Assembly: GCA_963824805.1 (NCBI GenBank)
Contig: CAWGQZ010000080.1
Span: forward strand, 62,001-126,000
DNA: 64,000 nt
Direction of reading: 5' to 3'
Origin: DATBAT01 sp963824805
GTDB taxonomy: Bacteria; Acidobacteriota; Terriglobia; Terriglobales; Acidobacteriaceae
This document shows, piece after piece, positions 1 through 9,687 of the stretch; position 1 is the first letter of the stretch, and every line of letters starts with the position of its first letter. The notes below the pieces were generated by a model. The model was not told the DNA's origin. It did not search any database and worked only from the letters and a program-made list of their open reading frames with translations. The position numbers were made by a program, and so were the translations under genes.

Positions 1-2539
1 GCAGCCGGGGATCGGTTGCATATGCTGCGAGCCCCTGCCCAACACACACCTGGGCACCGGGCAAATCACCGCTGGCCTGCAGCTTGCGCGCCTGGGAAAG
101 AATTTCGTTAACAAAGTCCTCACGCTTACGGTCGAGTACAAGCATGCGCACGCTCTTCGCAACCGCGTGCAGAGGGTTCAGATCAAGAGCCTGCCGAACC
201 AGCCCTTCTGCGGCTTTCCAATCACGATCCAGAACCAGTCTGGCTTGCTCAACCAACGCATCGGAGAGGACGGCCCGGCTGATGGCGTTGTGCTCATCCA
301 GTTCATACGCCTGCCGGAGCAATTTGATTCCTTCGTCCCATTGCCGCTCGGCACACAAGTCCTGCCCTTCCTGCATCAGCCGCTGTGCCTCGTCAGAGCG
401 GGTTACTCCGTCGCGTGCCACCTTCTCCAATTCCACCAACTCGTTGTCTTCAGGAAATTCAGCTTGCGCTTGCTGCAGCAGATCCAGGGCCCGAGAGTAG
501 TCGCTGGAATGCATGCAGGCGTCAATTTGCTCCGTCCAGCGCGATTTCGCCTCGCTGCGCGATTGCTGCTCGCGGCGCTTCTGCAAACGTTCGATTTCAA
601 ACTTCAGTCCGGGATATTGGTTGTAGATGTTTTGAAGAATTTCCCAATCGCCGAGGGCTTCGGCAAAAAGCCCTTGTTCCTCGTGATGGCGAGCTCGGGC
701 GATAATGGAATTAACCAGGTCGCGCTTGTCCTGCGTAATTCGAAGCGCTTTTCCGAAATGGGTTTCTTCGGGGTGTTGCTCGATCGCGTCTTTCAGAATG
801 TTGACGCGCTTGTCGAGGTCCAACTCTGACTCAACCTGCCGGTCAATGCTGGCGATGAACGCTGAAAGGTCCTGTCTCTGCTGCTCTTCAATATCAAATT
901 TTAGAGCCTGGAACAGTGCGTTGCCCGGGTATTTTGCCAACAATTGTTCGCATACTGCCGAGGCCTTGGCGAAATTGTGGTCCGCCAGGTGCTTCCGCGC
1001 TTCAGCGTGACCATTGTTGAGAGCATCATGCTCAGAGCGGACCTGGTTATAGAGGTTCTGGTAGGCCGAGCTACGTTCGGGATTAGACGAATCAGGAGCG
1101 CGGCGATCGAGGTCGAGCACCAAGGCCATCTTGGTCAATGCCGCACTGACTTCGCCCCTTTGCCACGCGTCGACTGCGGCCTTGTGTAGATTGGCCTTTT
1201 CCTGTCGCAGCTTGTTGTAGTCCTGCTCATCCCGATCAACTTTGCTCAACAATTGCAGAGCGCGTGACTCTTTCGGCCTGATCTGGAGCACGTTTTGCAG
1301 GGCTTCGCGCGCATGCGTGTACGCATGATTCTCGATGTGCTGGTTTGCGAGCCGGTACCAACTGTCGATCTGACGATCGCTACGCCGGTTTTCGATCTTG
1401 CTCTTCAGATGGAGCGCCGAACCGTTGTCCGGCTCCATTTGCAGAATTTCCTGCAGCTTTTGCAGTGCGAGCGGATCTTCTTCCTCTTCGTAGCGCGCCT
1501 TCGCACTCTCCAGCAGTTGCGAAATTGTCTTCTGCCGAACCGATCGATCCAACTGCTGCCGAAGAGTTCCAATCTGCGTATCGATATGGCCTTCGGCTTG
1601 TAGCTCTCCGAGAATTTCTCCGGCAAACTGAAAGTCGCCCTGTTCCAGAGCCCGGCTGGCCCTTTCAATCCGAGGCCGTATGCGAACCGGGTCAAAAATC
1701 TCGATGGGCTCATTTCGCAGAGCTTTGATCAGCGTGTCCGATAAATCGCGAGCCGTGGCAAAACGGTGCCAAGGCTGCTTCGCCATTCCCTTATGGACCA
1801 CGCGGCTAATGGATTGATTAACCGAGGGATTTAGCTCAGACGCCGCCGGGGGAATCTGGCGAAGAATCGCTTCGATGATCTCCTCTTCCCGGGCGCAGCG
1901 AAATGGCTGGCGACCGGTCAGGGCCTCATAGCAGACCACGCTCAGCGAAAAAATATCGGATATCGCCGACAGCGGCTTCATCTCGATCTGTTCTGGCGAC
2001 ATGTAGAGCAAGGTGCCCTTCTGCCCCATAGTCGAGAGATTGCTGGTCATGTGGGCTACGCCGAAGTCAATAACCTTTACTGAGTCATCTTCCATCACGA
2101 AAATATTGCTGGGCTTGAGGTCGCGATGCACCAGCCCGCGCTCGTGGGCAGCCTGAAGACCGCGACATGTCTGGGAGATGATTTCGACCGTGCGCTCCAC
2201 GGTCAGCCGGTGTCCGGCATTCTTGATAAGGTGGTCCAGGGTCCGTCCCGGCAGCAACGGCATAACGAAGTACGGCTTGCGCTGGCCATCTTCGTCGAAT
2301 TCCCCAATATCGAAGATCTCGATGATGTTAGGGTGGCTCATCGAGGCCAGCACATCGCACTCTTTGTAAAACAACTGGAGCGCCGCAGGCTCCGGAATGT
2401 CGCGTAGGGTCTTCAGCGCAACCTCGCGCCGGATCACCGAGTCATAAGCGCGGTAAACCAGGCCCATACCGCCTTGGCCGAGGACCTCCCTGATCTCATA
2501 ACGACCGGCTAATTTCCTCGGGAGAACCGGAGCCGCCAT
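1..2539 (-). CDS. Ser/Thr protein kinase with long helical-repeat tail, T6SS-linked (partial, 3' end outside window)
   Basis: A Hanks-type kinase starts at the ATG at 2537-2539 and stays open for about 846 codons to the window edge, so its C-terminus is missing. The N-terminal kinase domain covers roughly residues 12-270: glycine loop GQGGMG (21-26), VAIK-like lysine K43, HRDLKPSN (138-145), DFG (158-160) and SPEQ (181-184), so it should be catalytically active. The remaining 570 or more residues are alternating amphipathic helices rich in Leu, Ala, Glu and Gln that read like degenerate TPR units; no membrane segment was seen before the edge. It lies last in the minus-strand T6SS arm, after the DUF4123 gene, 166 bases downstream of it. 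Kinases of this class act in T6SS threonine-phosphorylation control (PpkA in Pseudomonas). That role is inferred from context; kinase identity is certain from the motifs. Confidence 0.9.
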   Translation of the reverse strand, partial: MAAPVLPRKLAGRYEIREVLGQGGMGLVYRAYDSVIRREVALKTLRDIPEPAALQLFYKECDVLASMSHPNIIEIFDIGEFDEDGQRKPYFVMPLLPGRTLDHLIKNAGHRLTVERTVEIISQTCRGLQAAHERGLVHRDLKPSNIFVMEDDSVKVIDFGVAHMTSNLSTMGQKGTLLYMSPEQIEMKPLSAISDIFSLSVVCYEALTGRQPFRCAREEEIIEAILRQIPPAASELNPSVNQSISRVVHKGMAKQPWHRFATARDLSDTLIKALRNEPIEIFDPVRIRPRIERASRALEQGDFQFAGEILGELQAEGHIDTQIGTLRQQLDRSVRQKTISQLLESAKARYEEEEDPLALQKLQEILQMEPDNGSALHLKSKIENRRSDRQIDSWYRLANQHIENHAYTHAREALQNVLQIRPKESRALQLLSKVDRDEQDYNKLRQEKANLHKAAVDAWQRGEVSAALTKMALVLDLDRRAPDSSNPERSSAYQNLYNQVRSEHDALNNGHAEARKHLADHNFAKASAVCEQLLAKYPGNALFQALKFDIEEQQRQDLSAFIASIDRQVESELDLDKRVNILKDAIEQHPEETHFGKALRITQDKRDLVNSIIARARHHEEQGLFAEALGDWEILQNIYNQYPGLKFEIERLQKRREQQSRSEAKSRWTEQIDACMHSSDYSRALDLLQQAQAEFPEDNELVELEKVARDGVTRSDEAQRLMQEGQDLCAERQWDEGIKLLRQAYELDEHNAISRAVLSDALVEQARLVLDRDWKAAEGLVRQALDLNPLHAVAKSVRMLVLDRKREDFVNEILSQARKLQASGDLPGAQVCVGQGLAAYATDPRL

Positions 2540-2617
2540 ATTTCGAACCCACCTTCAGAGGGAAGATAAATATATGCCGTTTTTGCCAATAACGAACTAA
2601 CAAATTGGCTACGTGTG

Positions 2618-2645
2618 GCGAGGTGCGACGAACGTGGCACCTCGC
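2618..2645. other. Inverted repeat (hairpin) between DUF4123 gene and kinase gene
   Basis: A perfect 9-bp inverted repeat, GCGAGGTGC (2618-2626) and GCACCTCGC (2637-2645), is separated by 10 bases. On the transcribed minus strand no T-run follows it, so it is not a clean intrinsic terminator. It could be an operator, an mRNA-processing site or a weak attenuator in front of the kinase gene. A possible -10 (TATATT) for the kinase lies nearby at about 2570, but no good -35 is visible. Confidence 0.5.
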
Positions 2646-2705
2646 AAGTGCGCAGAAACTTAAATCATTGTTTTTTATCTAGTTATGGACGATTCGTCAA
2701 GGAAA

Positions 2706-3629
2706 TCATTTCCCTCCGGCGAAAGTGTTTTGCGCTAGCACCTCGCAGGCGGCTTCCCAAAGCCGCGCCATGCGGACGCTAGGGTCGGAAATGGATGGAT
2801 CATGAAGGATGGTCTGAACCCAGTCGAGACTCGAATTCTGGTCAAAGGTTTGACCAAGCAGGAACAGCAATTCGACAAAGTGACTGCGGTCGGTTTCGCG
2901 GGTAAAGCGGTAGGTCGCTGCCCGGCGGTAGCCATAGCGGATGGTCTCGCGGACTCCCACATCGCCTAATGCTTGGCAGCGTGCAGGAAAAGCGTTTCGT
3001 ACAAAGCGGGCCATTGTCTCTTCGAACTCAGTTTCGGCCGAATTCTCGGTTGGTGCTTGCCCGACCAACCGCTGCGAGTCCAGAAATCGTTGGGAGTCCT
3101 GGGCGGAGAGGCGTTTGCTCTCAATGTGAAAGAGTGTTACCTTTTCTCCGCCCGGCTCGATTACTCCGAAGGCCCGTACCGGTCCAAAGAAGAGCTCAAC
3201 CTCGACGGCATGACAGTTTTCCAGGTACCCCTTCAGCAGGCGTGGGTCATAGAAGCGAAAGAACCACCGTTCCCCATCCACCAGTTGGAGAATAAGAAAC
3301 CTGCGGAGATGCGTGCGCAAGGTTTCCAATCCAGATTTGGAAAAGACGAATGTGCCCCAAGGCAAGTCTTCCAGAGTCTGTAACATCCATTCGAGAGTTA
3401 CTTCGTCAACCAACATCAGATACGGCGGGCAATGCCAATACTGGTTATCAGCTTGGGAGATAAAAAGGCAAACTGCCCTCTCATTCCCCAACTCCTGGAT
3501 TTTTTCCGTTACCGCCGGGGCATTATAGGAGTCGAGGATCGCGTAGAGATATCCGCCCGCCGCGAATTTGCGCAGCTGATCCCGGCTACTTGGCAGAATC
3601 TGAAGGGGTGAGGTGGACGGATCAGGCAT
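2706..3629 (-). CDS. DUF4123 domain protein (T6SS effector chaperone, Tap/TEC type)
   Basis: A 307-residue cytoplasmic protein. The region around residues 22-150 has the DUF4123 layout: a YAILDSYNAP start, a conserved WGTF segment followed by LRTHLRRFL, and the FRFYDPRLL motif. DUF4123 proteins load cargo effectors onto VgrG or PAAR tips. It follows the PAAR gene by 19 bases in the same operon, which is the usual order vgrG-PAAR-chaperone. The next gene normally encodes the cargo; here it is a Ser/Thr kinase instead, so the cargo of this chaperone is not obvious. The C-terminal half (after residue 190) is helical and variable, as expected for the part that recognises a specific effector. Confidence 0.85.
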   Translation of the reverse strand: MPDPSTSPLQILPSSRDQLRKFAAGGYLYAILDSYNAPAVTEKIQELGNERAVCLFISQADNQYWHCPPYLMLVDEVTLEWMLQTLEDLPWGTFVFSKSGLETLRTHLRRFLILQLVDGERWFFRFYDPRLLKGYLENCHAVEVELFFGPVRAFGVIEPGGEKVTLFHIESKRLSAQDSQRFLDSQRLVGQAPTENSAETEFEETMARFVRNAFPARCQALGDVGVRETIRYGYRRAATYRFTRETDRSHFVELLFLLGQTFDQNSSLDWVQTILHDPSISDPSVRMARLWEAACEVLAQNTFAGGK

Positions 3630-3648
3630 ACGGCGATAAAGGAAGAAC

Positions 3649-3960
3649 TTAAGGACCTATGATTACGGTCGGGCAGCCCATGATGATGGGGTTGGCTGGT
3701 CCCATAGCCAGGCCGGGCTTCTCAACTACAATGTCGCCCAATCGGCATGCCATCTGGTTGTTAATCATAACGGTCGGACTGCCCATCATCACCGAACCCA
3801 CTCCATCGGCACCGGTGATGCTCACCGCTGGGCAGGCGTGCTGGTCGATCATGGCCCTCCATGCAGGTTGACCACCAATCAGGACGTTGGGACTTCCGGT
3901 ACCAGGGCTGAGCGGAGCCCCGTGCGTGGTCGGATCGAGCAATCGTGCTGCTGGAGGCAT
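3649..3960 (-). CDS. PAAR domain tip protein
   Basis: A 103-residue protein formed entirely of a PAAR domain. The N-terminal MPPAARLLDPTTHG segment and the repeated short beta pieces (NVLIGGQPAWR, GSPTVMINNQMACR, GCPTVIIGP) are typical. PAAR proteins form the sharp metal-bound cone on the VgrG spike and can carry effectors. This one has no N- or C-terminal extension, so it is a plain tip that would need a separate cargo. It starts 8 bases after the vgrG stop and precedes the DUF4123 gene, consistent with one transcription unit. Confidence 0.93.
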   Translation of the reverse strand: MPPAARLLDPTTHGAPLSPGTGSPNVLIGGQPAWRAMIDQHACPAVSITGADGVGSVMMGSPTVMINNQMACRLGDIVVEKPGLAMGPANPIIMGCPTVIIGP

Positions 3961-3968
3961 GCGTTCTC

Positions 3969-5924
3969 CTAAGCTTTCGTAAACTTCTTGCCGGAATCGG
4001 CTTCATCCGGATCTTTGGGAGCCTGCGGGCTGGAGCCGGAGCCGGAGCCCGATGCCCCTCCGCTGTTGATCATTACCATTGTGCCCTGGATCGTGACGCC
4101 TGCAGGACCTATGTCCACGAAGTTCCCGCCAACTTTCAAGCTGAGTTGTACCCCAGCCTCGATAACGCACGTAGTTCCGGCTTTAAGGTGAATCTCAGTG
4201 CCCGCTTCGTAGGCGAGCTTGGTGCCGGTCTTCCCATTGAAGTCCTGCCCAATTTGCAAAGACATCCCCTGGCCGACTTTTTCCTGGCGATTGCCCACCA
4301 CGTTGCTATGTTGATCGCCGGATATCTTTTCCTTCTGGTCGTTCTTGACGATCAGGCTGCGATCGTTGCCCACGAATTCACGGGAGTCGTTCTTAACCCG
4401 AACATCGAGATCCTTTTCGGCTTGAATGTATAACTGCTCGCTTCCCTTCTTGTCCTCGAAGCGGAGCTCGTTGTACCCCCCGCCACCTTTGGAGCTGTTC
4501 GACATGAAGCTGCTAACGGTCTGGTTGTCGGGAAGTTTGTAGGGAACAGTCTGGTCGGCGTTGTACACACGCCCGGTGATGATTGGCTGATCGGGATCGC
4601 CTTCGAGAAAACTGACGATGACTTCCTGGCCGATCCGAGGGATCCACATGGCTCCCCAGTTCTTTCCAGCCCAGGGTTGGGAGGTGCGGATCCAGCAGGT
4701 ACTGTTTTCGTCCTTCTTTCCCACGCGGTCCCAAAAGAACTGCACCTTCACCCGGCCAAATTCGTCAGAGTAGATCTCTTCCCCGCTGCGCCCTACCACC
4801 ACCGCAGGTTGCGGCCCTTGGACAAACGGCTTGGGTGCGGTCCGGGGAGGACGAAACGGGACTTCCGCAGGAATGCATGCGAACTTATTGGTATATTTTT
4901 CGCCCTTCTGATCGCCCTCATAAGTGTAGCTGTCACCGACCGTCGCCTCGTGTTGCACTTCGGTAAGCACGTAGCTGGCGTTCATGTCTGGACGGTAGTG
5001 CTCGTGCAATTCAAATTTGTACCCCGGGGCGAACGCGCGACAGACTCCGGCGCCGCGCAGGATCTTGTGCTGGACTTCCTCCTCCTGCATGCGAATCTTG
5101 GCTGCCGTTTGCCCCTGCGCCTTGTTGAGAAACAATCCAGGGTAGTCGTAGGTTTCGAATTTCCCGTTGGCATTGGCGAAGACAGTGGGTTCGCTTGAAA
5201 CCAACTCAACATTCGGGGTCTTGAAGTTGTAATCGTCGAGGCTGTATTTGCCGGTGCGCAACTCCTGGGCGGCTTGCCACGAAGACACCACATCCGCATC
5301 TTCAAGCCCGCCTGAAACCTGGTTGTAATCGGCATTGGCTTGGCCGGGACAAGGTTGATGAGCACTGGGGGAATTGGCCATGACCAGCGTATGTTTTGAT
5401 TCCTCGTGTTCGAAGTAATAGAAAATGCCGAATTGTTGCATGAGCCGCGAAACGAAGTTGAAATCGCTTTCCCGGTACTGCACGCAATATTCAAGCTCCT
5501 CGAACGAGCCGGTCAGCGAATTCTTAAAGTCAGTAAATCCGCCATCCTTGAAAACCTTGGCGATGACGTCCGGGGCAGTCATCTTCTGGAAAATTCGGCA
5601 ATCCGCCTTGCGGGTGAGCATCCAAAGCCAGGGGACAATTTCCATTTGGTAGTGGGTAAACTTGGAATCGCTCAGTCCCTGAACGAACCGGCTTACAAAA
5701 CCATTGAAATTGCGATCGCTATCGTCTCCAAGTCTTACCTGAATGGTTACAGCCTTGCCAACGATGTCGTTGAACGCAATATCTTTCTTTTCCGACAAGA
5801 GCTCCAGATGGAAAGCAAATGGACGAGATATGGCCTCAGTTCCGGCAAAACTCTGCAGGAGCAGGACGTCGTCGCCCAAGGGCGTCTTGATCTTGATGAA
5901 TCTCTCTTCCTGCTTGTAGTCCAT
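3969..5924 (-). CDS. vgrG: VgrG spike protein (TssI)
   Basis: A 651-residue VgrG. The N-terminal 370 residues match the gp27-like hub (start MDYKQEERFIKIKTPLGDDV, then FxFxLELLS and VxxWLWMLT-type segments). Residues about 390-470 form the gp5 OB-fold (GRVKVQFFWDR, CWIRTSQPWAGKNWG, PRIGQEVIVSFLEGDPDQPI). The C-terminal part is a beta-helix of polar repeats ending near residue 620. The last 30 residues are a Gly/Ser- and charge-rich tail without a recognisable enzyme domain, so this is not an 'evolved' VgrG. It sits 15 bases after clpV and 8 bases before the PAAR gene. It should form the trimeric spike on the Hcp tube. Confidence 0.97.
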   Translation of the reverse strand: MDYKQEERFIKIKTPLGDDVLLLQSFAGTEAISRPFAFHLELLSEKKDIAFNDIVGKAVTIQVRLGDDSDRNFNGFVSRFVQGLSDSKFTHYQMEIVPWLWMLTRKADCRIFQKMTAPDVIAKVFKDGGFTDFKNSLTGSFEELEYCVQYRESDFNFVSRLMQQFGIFYYFEHEESKHTLVMANSPSAHQPCPGQANADYNQVSGGLEDADVVSSWQAAQELRTGKYSLDDYNFKTPNVELVSSEPTVFANANGKFETYDYPGLFLNKAQGQTAAKIRMQEEEVQHKILRGAGVCRAFAPGYKFELHEHYRPDMNASYVLTEVQHEATVGDSYTYEGDQKGEKYTNKFACIPAEVPFRPPRTAPKPFVQGPQPAVVVGRSGEEIYSDEFGRVKVQFFWDRVGKKDENSTCWIRTSQPWAGKNWGAMWIPRIGQEVIVSFLEGDPDQPIITGRVYNADQTVPYKLPDNQTVSSFMSNSSKGGGGYNELRFEDKKGSEQLYIQAEKDLDVRVKNDSREFVGNDRSLIVKNDQKEKISGDQHSNVVGNRQEKVGQGMSLQIGQDFNGKTGTKLAYEAGTEIHLKAGTTCVIEAGVQLSLKVGGNFVDIGPAGVTIQGTMVMINSGGASGSGSGSSPQAPKDPDEADSGKKFTKA

Positions 5925-5939
5925 TAGCTTTCCTGACGA

Positions 5940-8633
5940 TTAGTTGTAGGTGAATCCACCATCCGCCCCGATACCCACGTGGATCGACGACATCTTCTCG
6001 CCTTCGGCCATGCGCCCTAGCAGCTGACGCGAGACATCAGGGAGGAGCGAGTTGCTCAGAATGTTGTCGACGTTGCGGGCGCCGCTCTCGACTTCCGTGC
6101 AGCGCTTGGCCACTTCCTCGACCAGCTTATCGTCATAGGTCAGGGCGATTTTGTGATTTTCCTGAATGCGCCGCTGGATTTTCGCCAGCTTAAGCACGAT
6201 GATCTTCTTTAAGGCCTCGTCGCGCACCGGATAATACGGTGCAATCACCATACGCCCCAGGAATGCCGGCTTAAAAATCTTGTTCAATTCCGGTTTCAGG
6301 GCTTGCACTAGCGCCGGCGAACTGGGCGCGGTTTCCGGGTCCGCGCACAACTTCATGAGCTGATCCGTGCAGGCGTTGGTGGTGAGAATGATGATGTTGT
6401 TCTTGAAATCGATCTGACGCCCTTCGCCGTCCTCCATGTTGCCCTTGTCGAACACCTGGAAGAACAGTTCGAGGACGTCGGGGTGAGCCTTTTCCACTTC
6501 GTCGAGAAGCACGACGGAATAAGGACGCCGCCGCACCGCTTCAGTGAGAACCCCGCCTTCTCCGTAACCCACATATCCCGGAGGCGATCCCTTCAACGTG
6601 GAAACGGTGTGCGGCTCCTGGAATTCCGACATATTAATAGTGATGAGATTGTGTTCCCCGCCATAGAGAAGGTCAGAGAGCGCCAGCGCGGTCTCGGTTT
6701 TTCCGACGCCGCTTGGCCCCACCAGCATAAACACTCCGACAGGCTTATTGGGATCGTCGAGCCCAGCACGGGAGGTATGAATTCTCTGGCTGATCATCTC
6801 CAGAGCGTCCGTCTGACCTATCACCCGCTTGCCTAGCAGATCTTTCAGACTGAGGATGGTAGCAATCTCGTCTTTCAGCATCTTGCCAGCGGGGATTCCC
6901 GTCCATCCCGAAATCACTTCGCCCACAATTTGCGCGTCGACACATACCCGGATCAGGCCGGTCTCGCCCTGCAATCGCGACAACTCGGCTTCGAGTTGTC
7001 CGAGCTGAGTGCGCAGGTCAGTCGCCACCGCTGCCGGTGCGGCGATGGTAGCCGTTCCGCCGGACGCGCCGTTTCCGTTGCCACCGCTCTCCGTAACGGC
7101 AACCGGTGCACCATTCGCCTCCAGCTTGGAACGGACTTCACGAATGCGAGTCACCAGATCACGCTCTTTGTCCCAACGTTCGCGCAACTCTGCCAAGCGT
7201 GCTTCAGTGCTGGCTTGTTGTTCTTTGATTCTCTGCAATCTTTCGCTGTGGTCCACACCCACGGCAACTTCGCGGTTTAACACCCGCTCCTGCACCTTTA
7301 AATCATCCAATTGACGGGTGGCGTCTTCGATGGCGGGCGGGGTTGTGTTCTGGCCGAGTGAAAGTCGAGCGCACGCCGTGTCGAGAATGCTGACAGCTTT
7401 GTCGGGAAGCTGCCGGCCCGCGAGATAGCGATGCGACAACCGTACGCTGGCCGCAACCGCCTCGTCCAGAATCCGGACCTTATGGTGATTCTCCAGAGGC
7501 GTGACGATACCGCGCATCATCACCATGCACTGGGCTTCGCTCGGTTCCTCCACCTTTACCACCTGGAAGCGGCGAGCGAGAGCAGCATCCTTCTCGAAGA
7601 ACTTCTTGTATTCAGACCACGTCGTCGCCGCAATGGTGCGAAGTTCGCCACGGGCGAGCGCCGGCTTAAGCAAATTGGCCGCATCGTTCTGTCCAGCCTG
7701 GCCGCCGGCCCCGATCATCGTGTGCGCTTCGTCAATGAACAGCACGATCGGAGTGGGCGAGGACTTTACCTCCTGAATTAGCCCCTTCAGCCGATTTTCG
7801 AACTCGCCTTTGACCCCAGCCCCGGCCTGAAGCAGGGCAAGGTCAAGGGTGCGAATGGTTACGTTTTTCAAGATTGGCGGAACGTCGCCATTGGCTACCC
7901 GCAGAGCAAAACCTTCCACTACTGCCGTCTTACCGACGCCAGCTTCACCGGTCAGAATCGGATTATTCTGACGGCGGCGGGTGAGAATGTCGACGACCTG
8001 ACGTATTTCGAAATCTCTGCCTAGCACGGGATCAATCTTTCCCAGCCGCGCATTCTCGGTGAGGTTCACGGTGTACTGGTCGAGATTTGGCGTCTTCCCG
8101 CCGGCTGCCTTTTTTGCGGGTTCGGCGCCCGGCTCTTCCAATTCAGCGCCGCGGGCTTCTTCTTGGGAATTGGCTACGAAGGCGAGAAAATCTTTTCGCA
8201 ACGACTCAGCGTCGATCTTCTGGAATTCCTTGCTGATATCGCGCATCATCCGCGCCAGTTCATCGTTGCTGGCGAGGGCGAGCACGGTGAAGCCAGTACG
8301 AATCTGGCCTGCGTTGTACTCTATCGAGCCCAAGGTCCAGGCTTCGGTCAACATCTTTAAGAGCGTTGGACTCAACGCCGGGGTGCGCGCATTCCCCGAC
8401 TTCAGTTTGTCGAGGCCGCGGCTTAACTCTGCGGTCAGGCGGGAGGTATCGACACCAAACTGTTTGGCAATGGGCGCGAAGTCTCCGTCACTGGAATCGA
8501 CCAGCTTCATCAGGTAATGCTCGATTTCGATGTCGTAGTGAGTCCGCGATAGACATAACCCAGCGGCCGCCTCCAGCGCGGACCGCGCCTGATCGTTCAG
8601 CTTGCCGATAAGAGACTTCAGATTGAGGCCCAT
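5940..8633 (-). CDS. clpV: T6SS sheath-disassembly ATPase ClpV (TssH)
   Basis: An 897-residue AAA+ unfoldase that recycles contracted TssB/TssC sheath. An N-terminal Clp-N domain (1-150) is followed by a low-complexity linker, the first AAA+ module with Walker A GEAGVGKT (229-236), a middle domain broken by a Gly/Ala-rich insert around residues 480-500, and a second AAA+ module with GPSGVGKT near residue 620 and arginine-finger segments. I chose the ATG at 8633 rather than an in-frame ATG at 8648: GGAGGGG lies six bases before 8633 and would fall inside the longer version, and MGLNLKSLIG is a natural ClpV start. The tssG stop is 20 bases upstream. Confidence 0.96.
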   Translation of the reverse strand: MGLNLKSLIGKLNDQARSALEAAAGLCLSRTHYDIEIEHYLMKLVDSSDGDFAPIAKQFGVDTSRLTAELSRGLDKLKSGNARTPALSPTLLKMLTEAWTLGSIEYNAGQIRTGFTVLALASNDELARMMRDISKEFQKIDAESLRKDFLAFVANSQEEARGAELEEPGAEPAKKAAGGKTPNLDQYTVNLTENARLGKIDPVLGRDFEIRQVVDILTRRRQNNPILTGEAGVGKTAVVEGFALRVANGDVPPILKNVTIRTLDLALLQAGAGVKGEFENRLKGLIQEVKSSPTPIVLFIDEAHTMIGAGGQAGQNDAANLLKPALARGELRTIAATTWSEYKKFFEKDAALARRFQVVKVEEPSEAQCMVMMRGIVTPLENHHKVRILDEAVAASVRLSHRYLAGRQLPDKAVSILDTACARLSLGQNTTPPAIEDATRQLDDLKVQERVLNREVAVGVDHSERLQRIKEQQASTEARLAELRERWDKERDLVTRIREVRSKLEANGAPVAVTESGGNGNGASGGTATIAAPAAVATDLRTQLGQLEAELSRLQGETGLIRVCVDAQIVGEVISGWTGIPAGKMLKDEIATILSLKDLLGKRVIGQTDALEMISQRIHTSRAGLDDPNKPVGVFMLVGPSGVGKTETALALSDLLYGGEHNLITINMSEFQEPHTVSTLKGSPPGYVGYGEGGVLTEAVRRRPYSVVLLDEVEKAHPDVLELFFQVFDKGNMEDGEGRQIDFKNNIIILTTNACTDQLMKLCADPETAPSSPALVQALKPELNKIFKPAFLGRMVIAPYYPVRDEALKKIIVLKLAKIQRRIQENHKIALTYDDKLVEEVAKRCTEVESGARNVDNILSNSLLPDVSRQLLGRMAEGEKMSSIHVGIGADGGFTYN

Positions 8634-8652
8634 AAAGATCCCCTCCATTTAC

Positions 8653-9687
8653 CTACAGGTTGAGAATCGTTTCGTCCGGATCTCTCTGCATGGCCGAAGA
8701 TTTCAGCCAGCTTACCCATCCGAGCCGCATTGCGGAGTCGCCCTCGAATCCAATTTCAGGAGCGGGCGCTTCTTCGCGCTTCAGAATCAGCTGCAATTCA
8801 AAATCAAACTCTTCATTGGAGAAAAATCGCGTGAACGCTCTTAGCGGCTCAAACGCGCTTCCTTCCGGAAGGAATTCGCGATATTGCTCCATCGTCAGGG
8901 GACCCAGTTTCAATCGGATGCGCGACTGCTGATCCCAAACCTGGTCGCCAACAACGGCTCCGCCGCCCAACTGTTGCGAGTCGCTATCATACTCATCCAT
9001 GCAACACTGCGTATCTGGAGTCAGCGGGTACCAGGCGCCGGCAAATTGTTCGACTTCTACGGGAACGTCGAAGTAGTCCGCAATCATCTGCTGCAATCCC
9101 GCCGCGGACCGTGACTGCAGCCCCAGAAGCCCGGCATAGTGCAGCAATGCTTCGTCCGGAAGCGGCTGCCTGTCCTGCAACCCCGGAGTTCCAAGACCTA
9201 TAAGATCGAGCAGGTGCTGGCTGAATACGTCCCGGCCTTCCACCCCGTAGGTGACCGGGAACCGGTACTTCTCCCATCCCCGGTAAAAAAGTGAGATCGC
9301 ACGATGATTAAAGATATCGAGAAAAGATTCCAGGGTGTGATCTTTGGCGCGCTTCCGTTCCAGAATGAGCTCGGTATAACTATACGGCAGCACTCCCATC
9401 GGCCCGGTGATGCCCATGAAGTTAACCTTCATACGCGGCGCCGCGTGCTCCGCCCACTCCAGCGACTGCACCTGGCTTGCAGGAAAGGCCAGCCCGTTAT
9501 TGACCGCGAAGCGCACGGACTCATCGTCGGGATTGAAAAACTGCCCGACCGGCTGCCGTCCATGGCCTAACCGCTGCAACAGATGAACCGCCTGGAAGAA
9601 TTCGAAAGAACAAGCGTCTTCACGCAAAGCTTCTTCAATTTCGGATTCGATTAAACCAGAATCTTCCTTCCCGCCCGGGGTTGCCAT
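8653..9687 (-). CDS. tssG: T6SS baseplate protein TssG
   Basis: A 344-residue TssG (ImpH/VasB family). The N-terminal FFQAVHLLQRL motif, the VRFAVNNGLAFPASQVQSLEW stretch, MGITGPMGVLP, and LFYRGWEKYRFP followed by the C-terminal LGPLTMEQYREFLP are family hallmarks. TssG joins TssE, TssF and TssK to form the wedge of the cytoplasmic baseplate. The gene overlaps the 3' end of tssF by 37 bases, which points to translational coupling. Length is normal for the family, and no anomaly was seen. Confidence 0.95.
   Translation of the reverse strand: MATPGGKEDSGLIESEIEEALREDACSFEFFQAVHLLQRLGHGRQPVGQFFNPDDESVRFAVNNGLAFPASQVQSLEWAEHAAPRMKVNFMGITGPMGVLPYSYTELILERKRAKDHTLESFLDIFNHRAISLFYRGWEKYRFPVTYGVEGRDVFSQHLLDLIGLGTPGLQDRQPLPDEALLHYAGLLGLQSRSAAGLQQMIADYFDVPVEVEQFAGAWYPLTPDTQCCMDEYDSDSQQLGGGAVVGDQVWDQQSRIRLKLGPLTMEQYREFLPEGSAFEPLRAFTRFFSNEEFDFELQLILKREEAPAPEIGFEGDSAMRLGWVSWLKSSAMQRDPDETILNL

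Noticed and set aside
84..1189. Plus-strand frames at the left edge
   Set aside because: They are antisense to the kinase tail, whose minus-strand frame is open for over 2.5 kb.
2630..2650. Sigma-54 promoter (TGGCAC element at 2635)
   Set aside because: The GC element at the right spacing is missing and TGGCAC is part of the inverted repeat arm.
3945..5927. Long open frames on the plus strand opposite vgrG
   Set aside because: They lack ribosome sites and protein-like composition and lie wholly antisense to a well-recognised gene; they follow from the GC-rich codon pattern.
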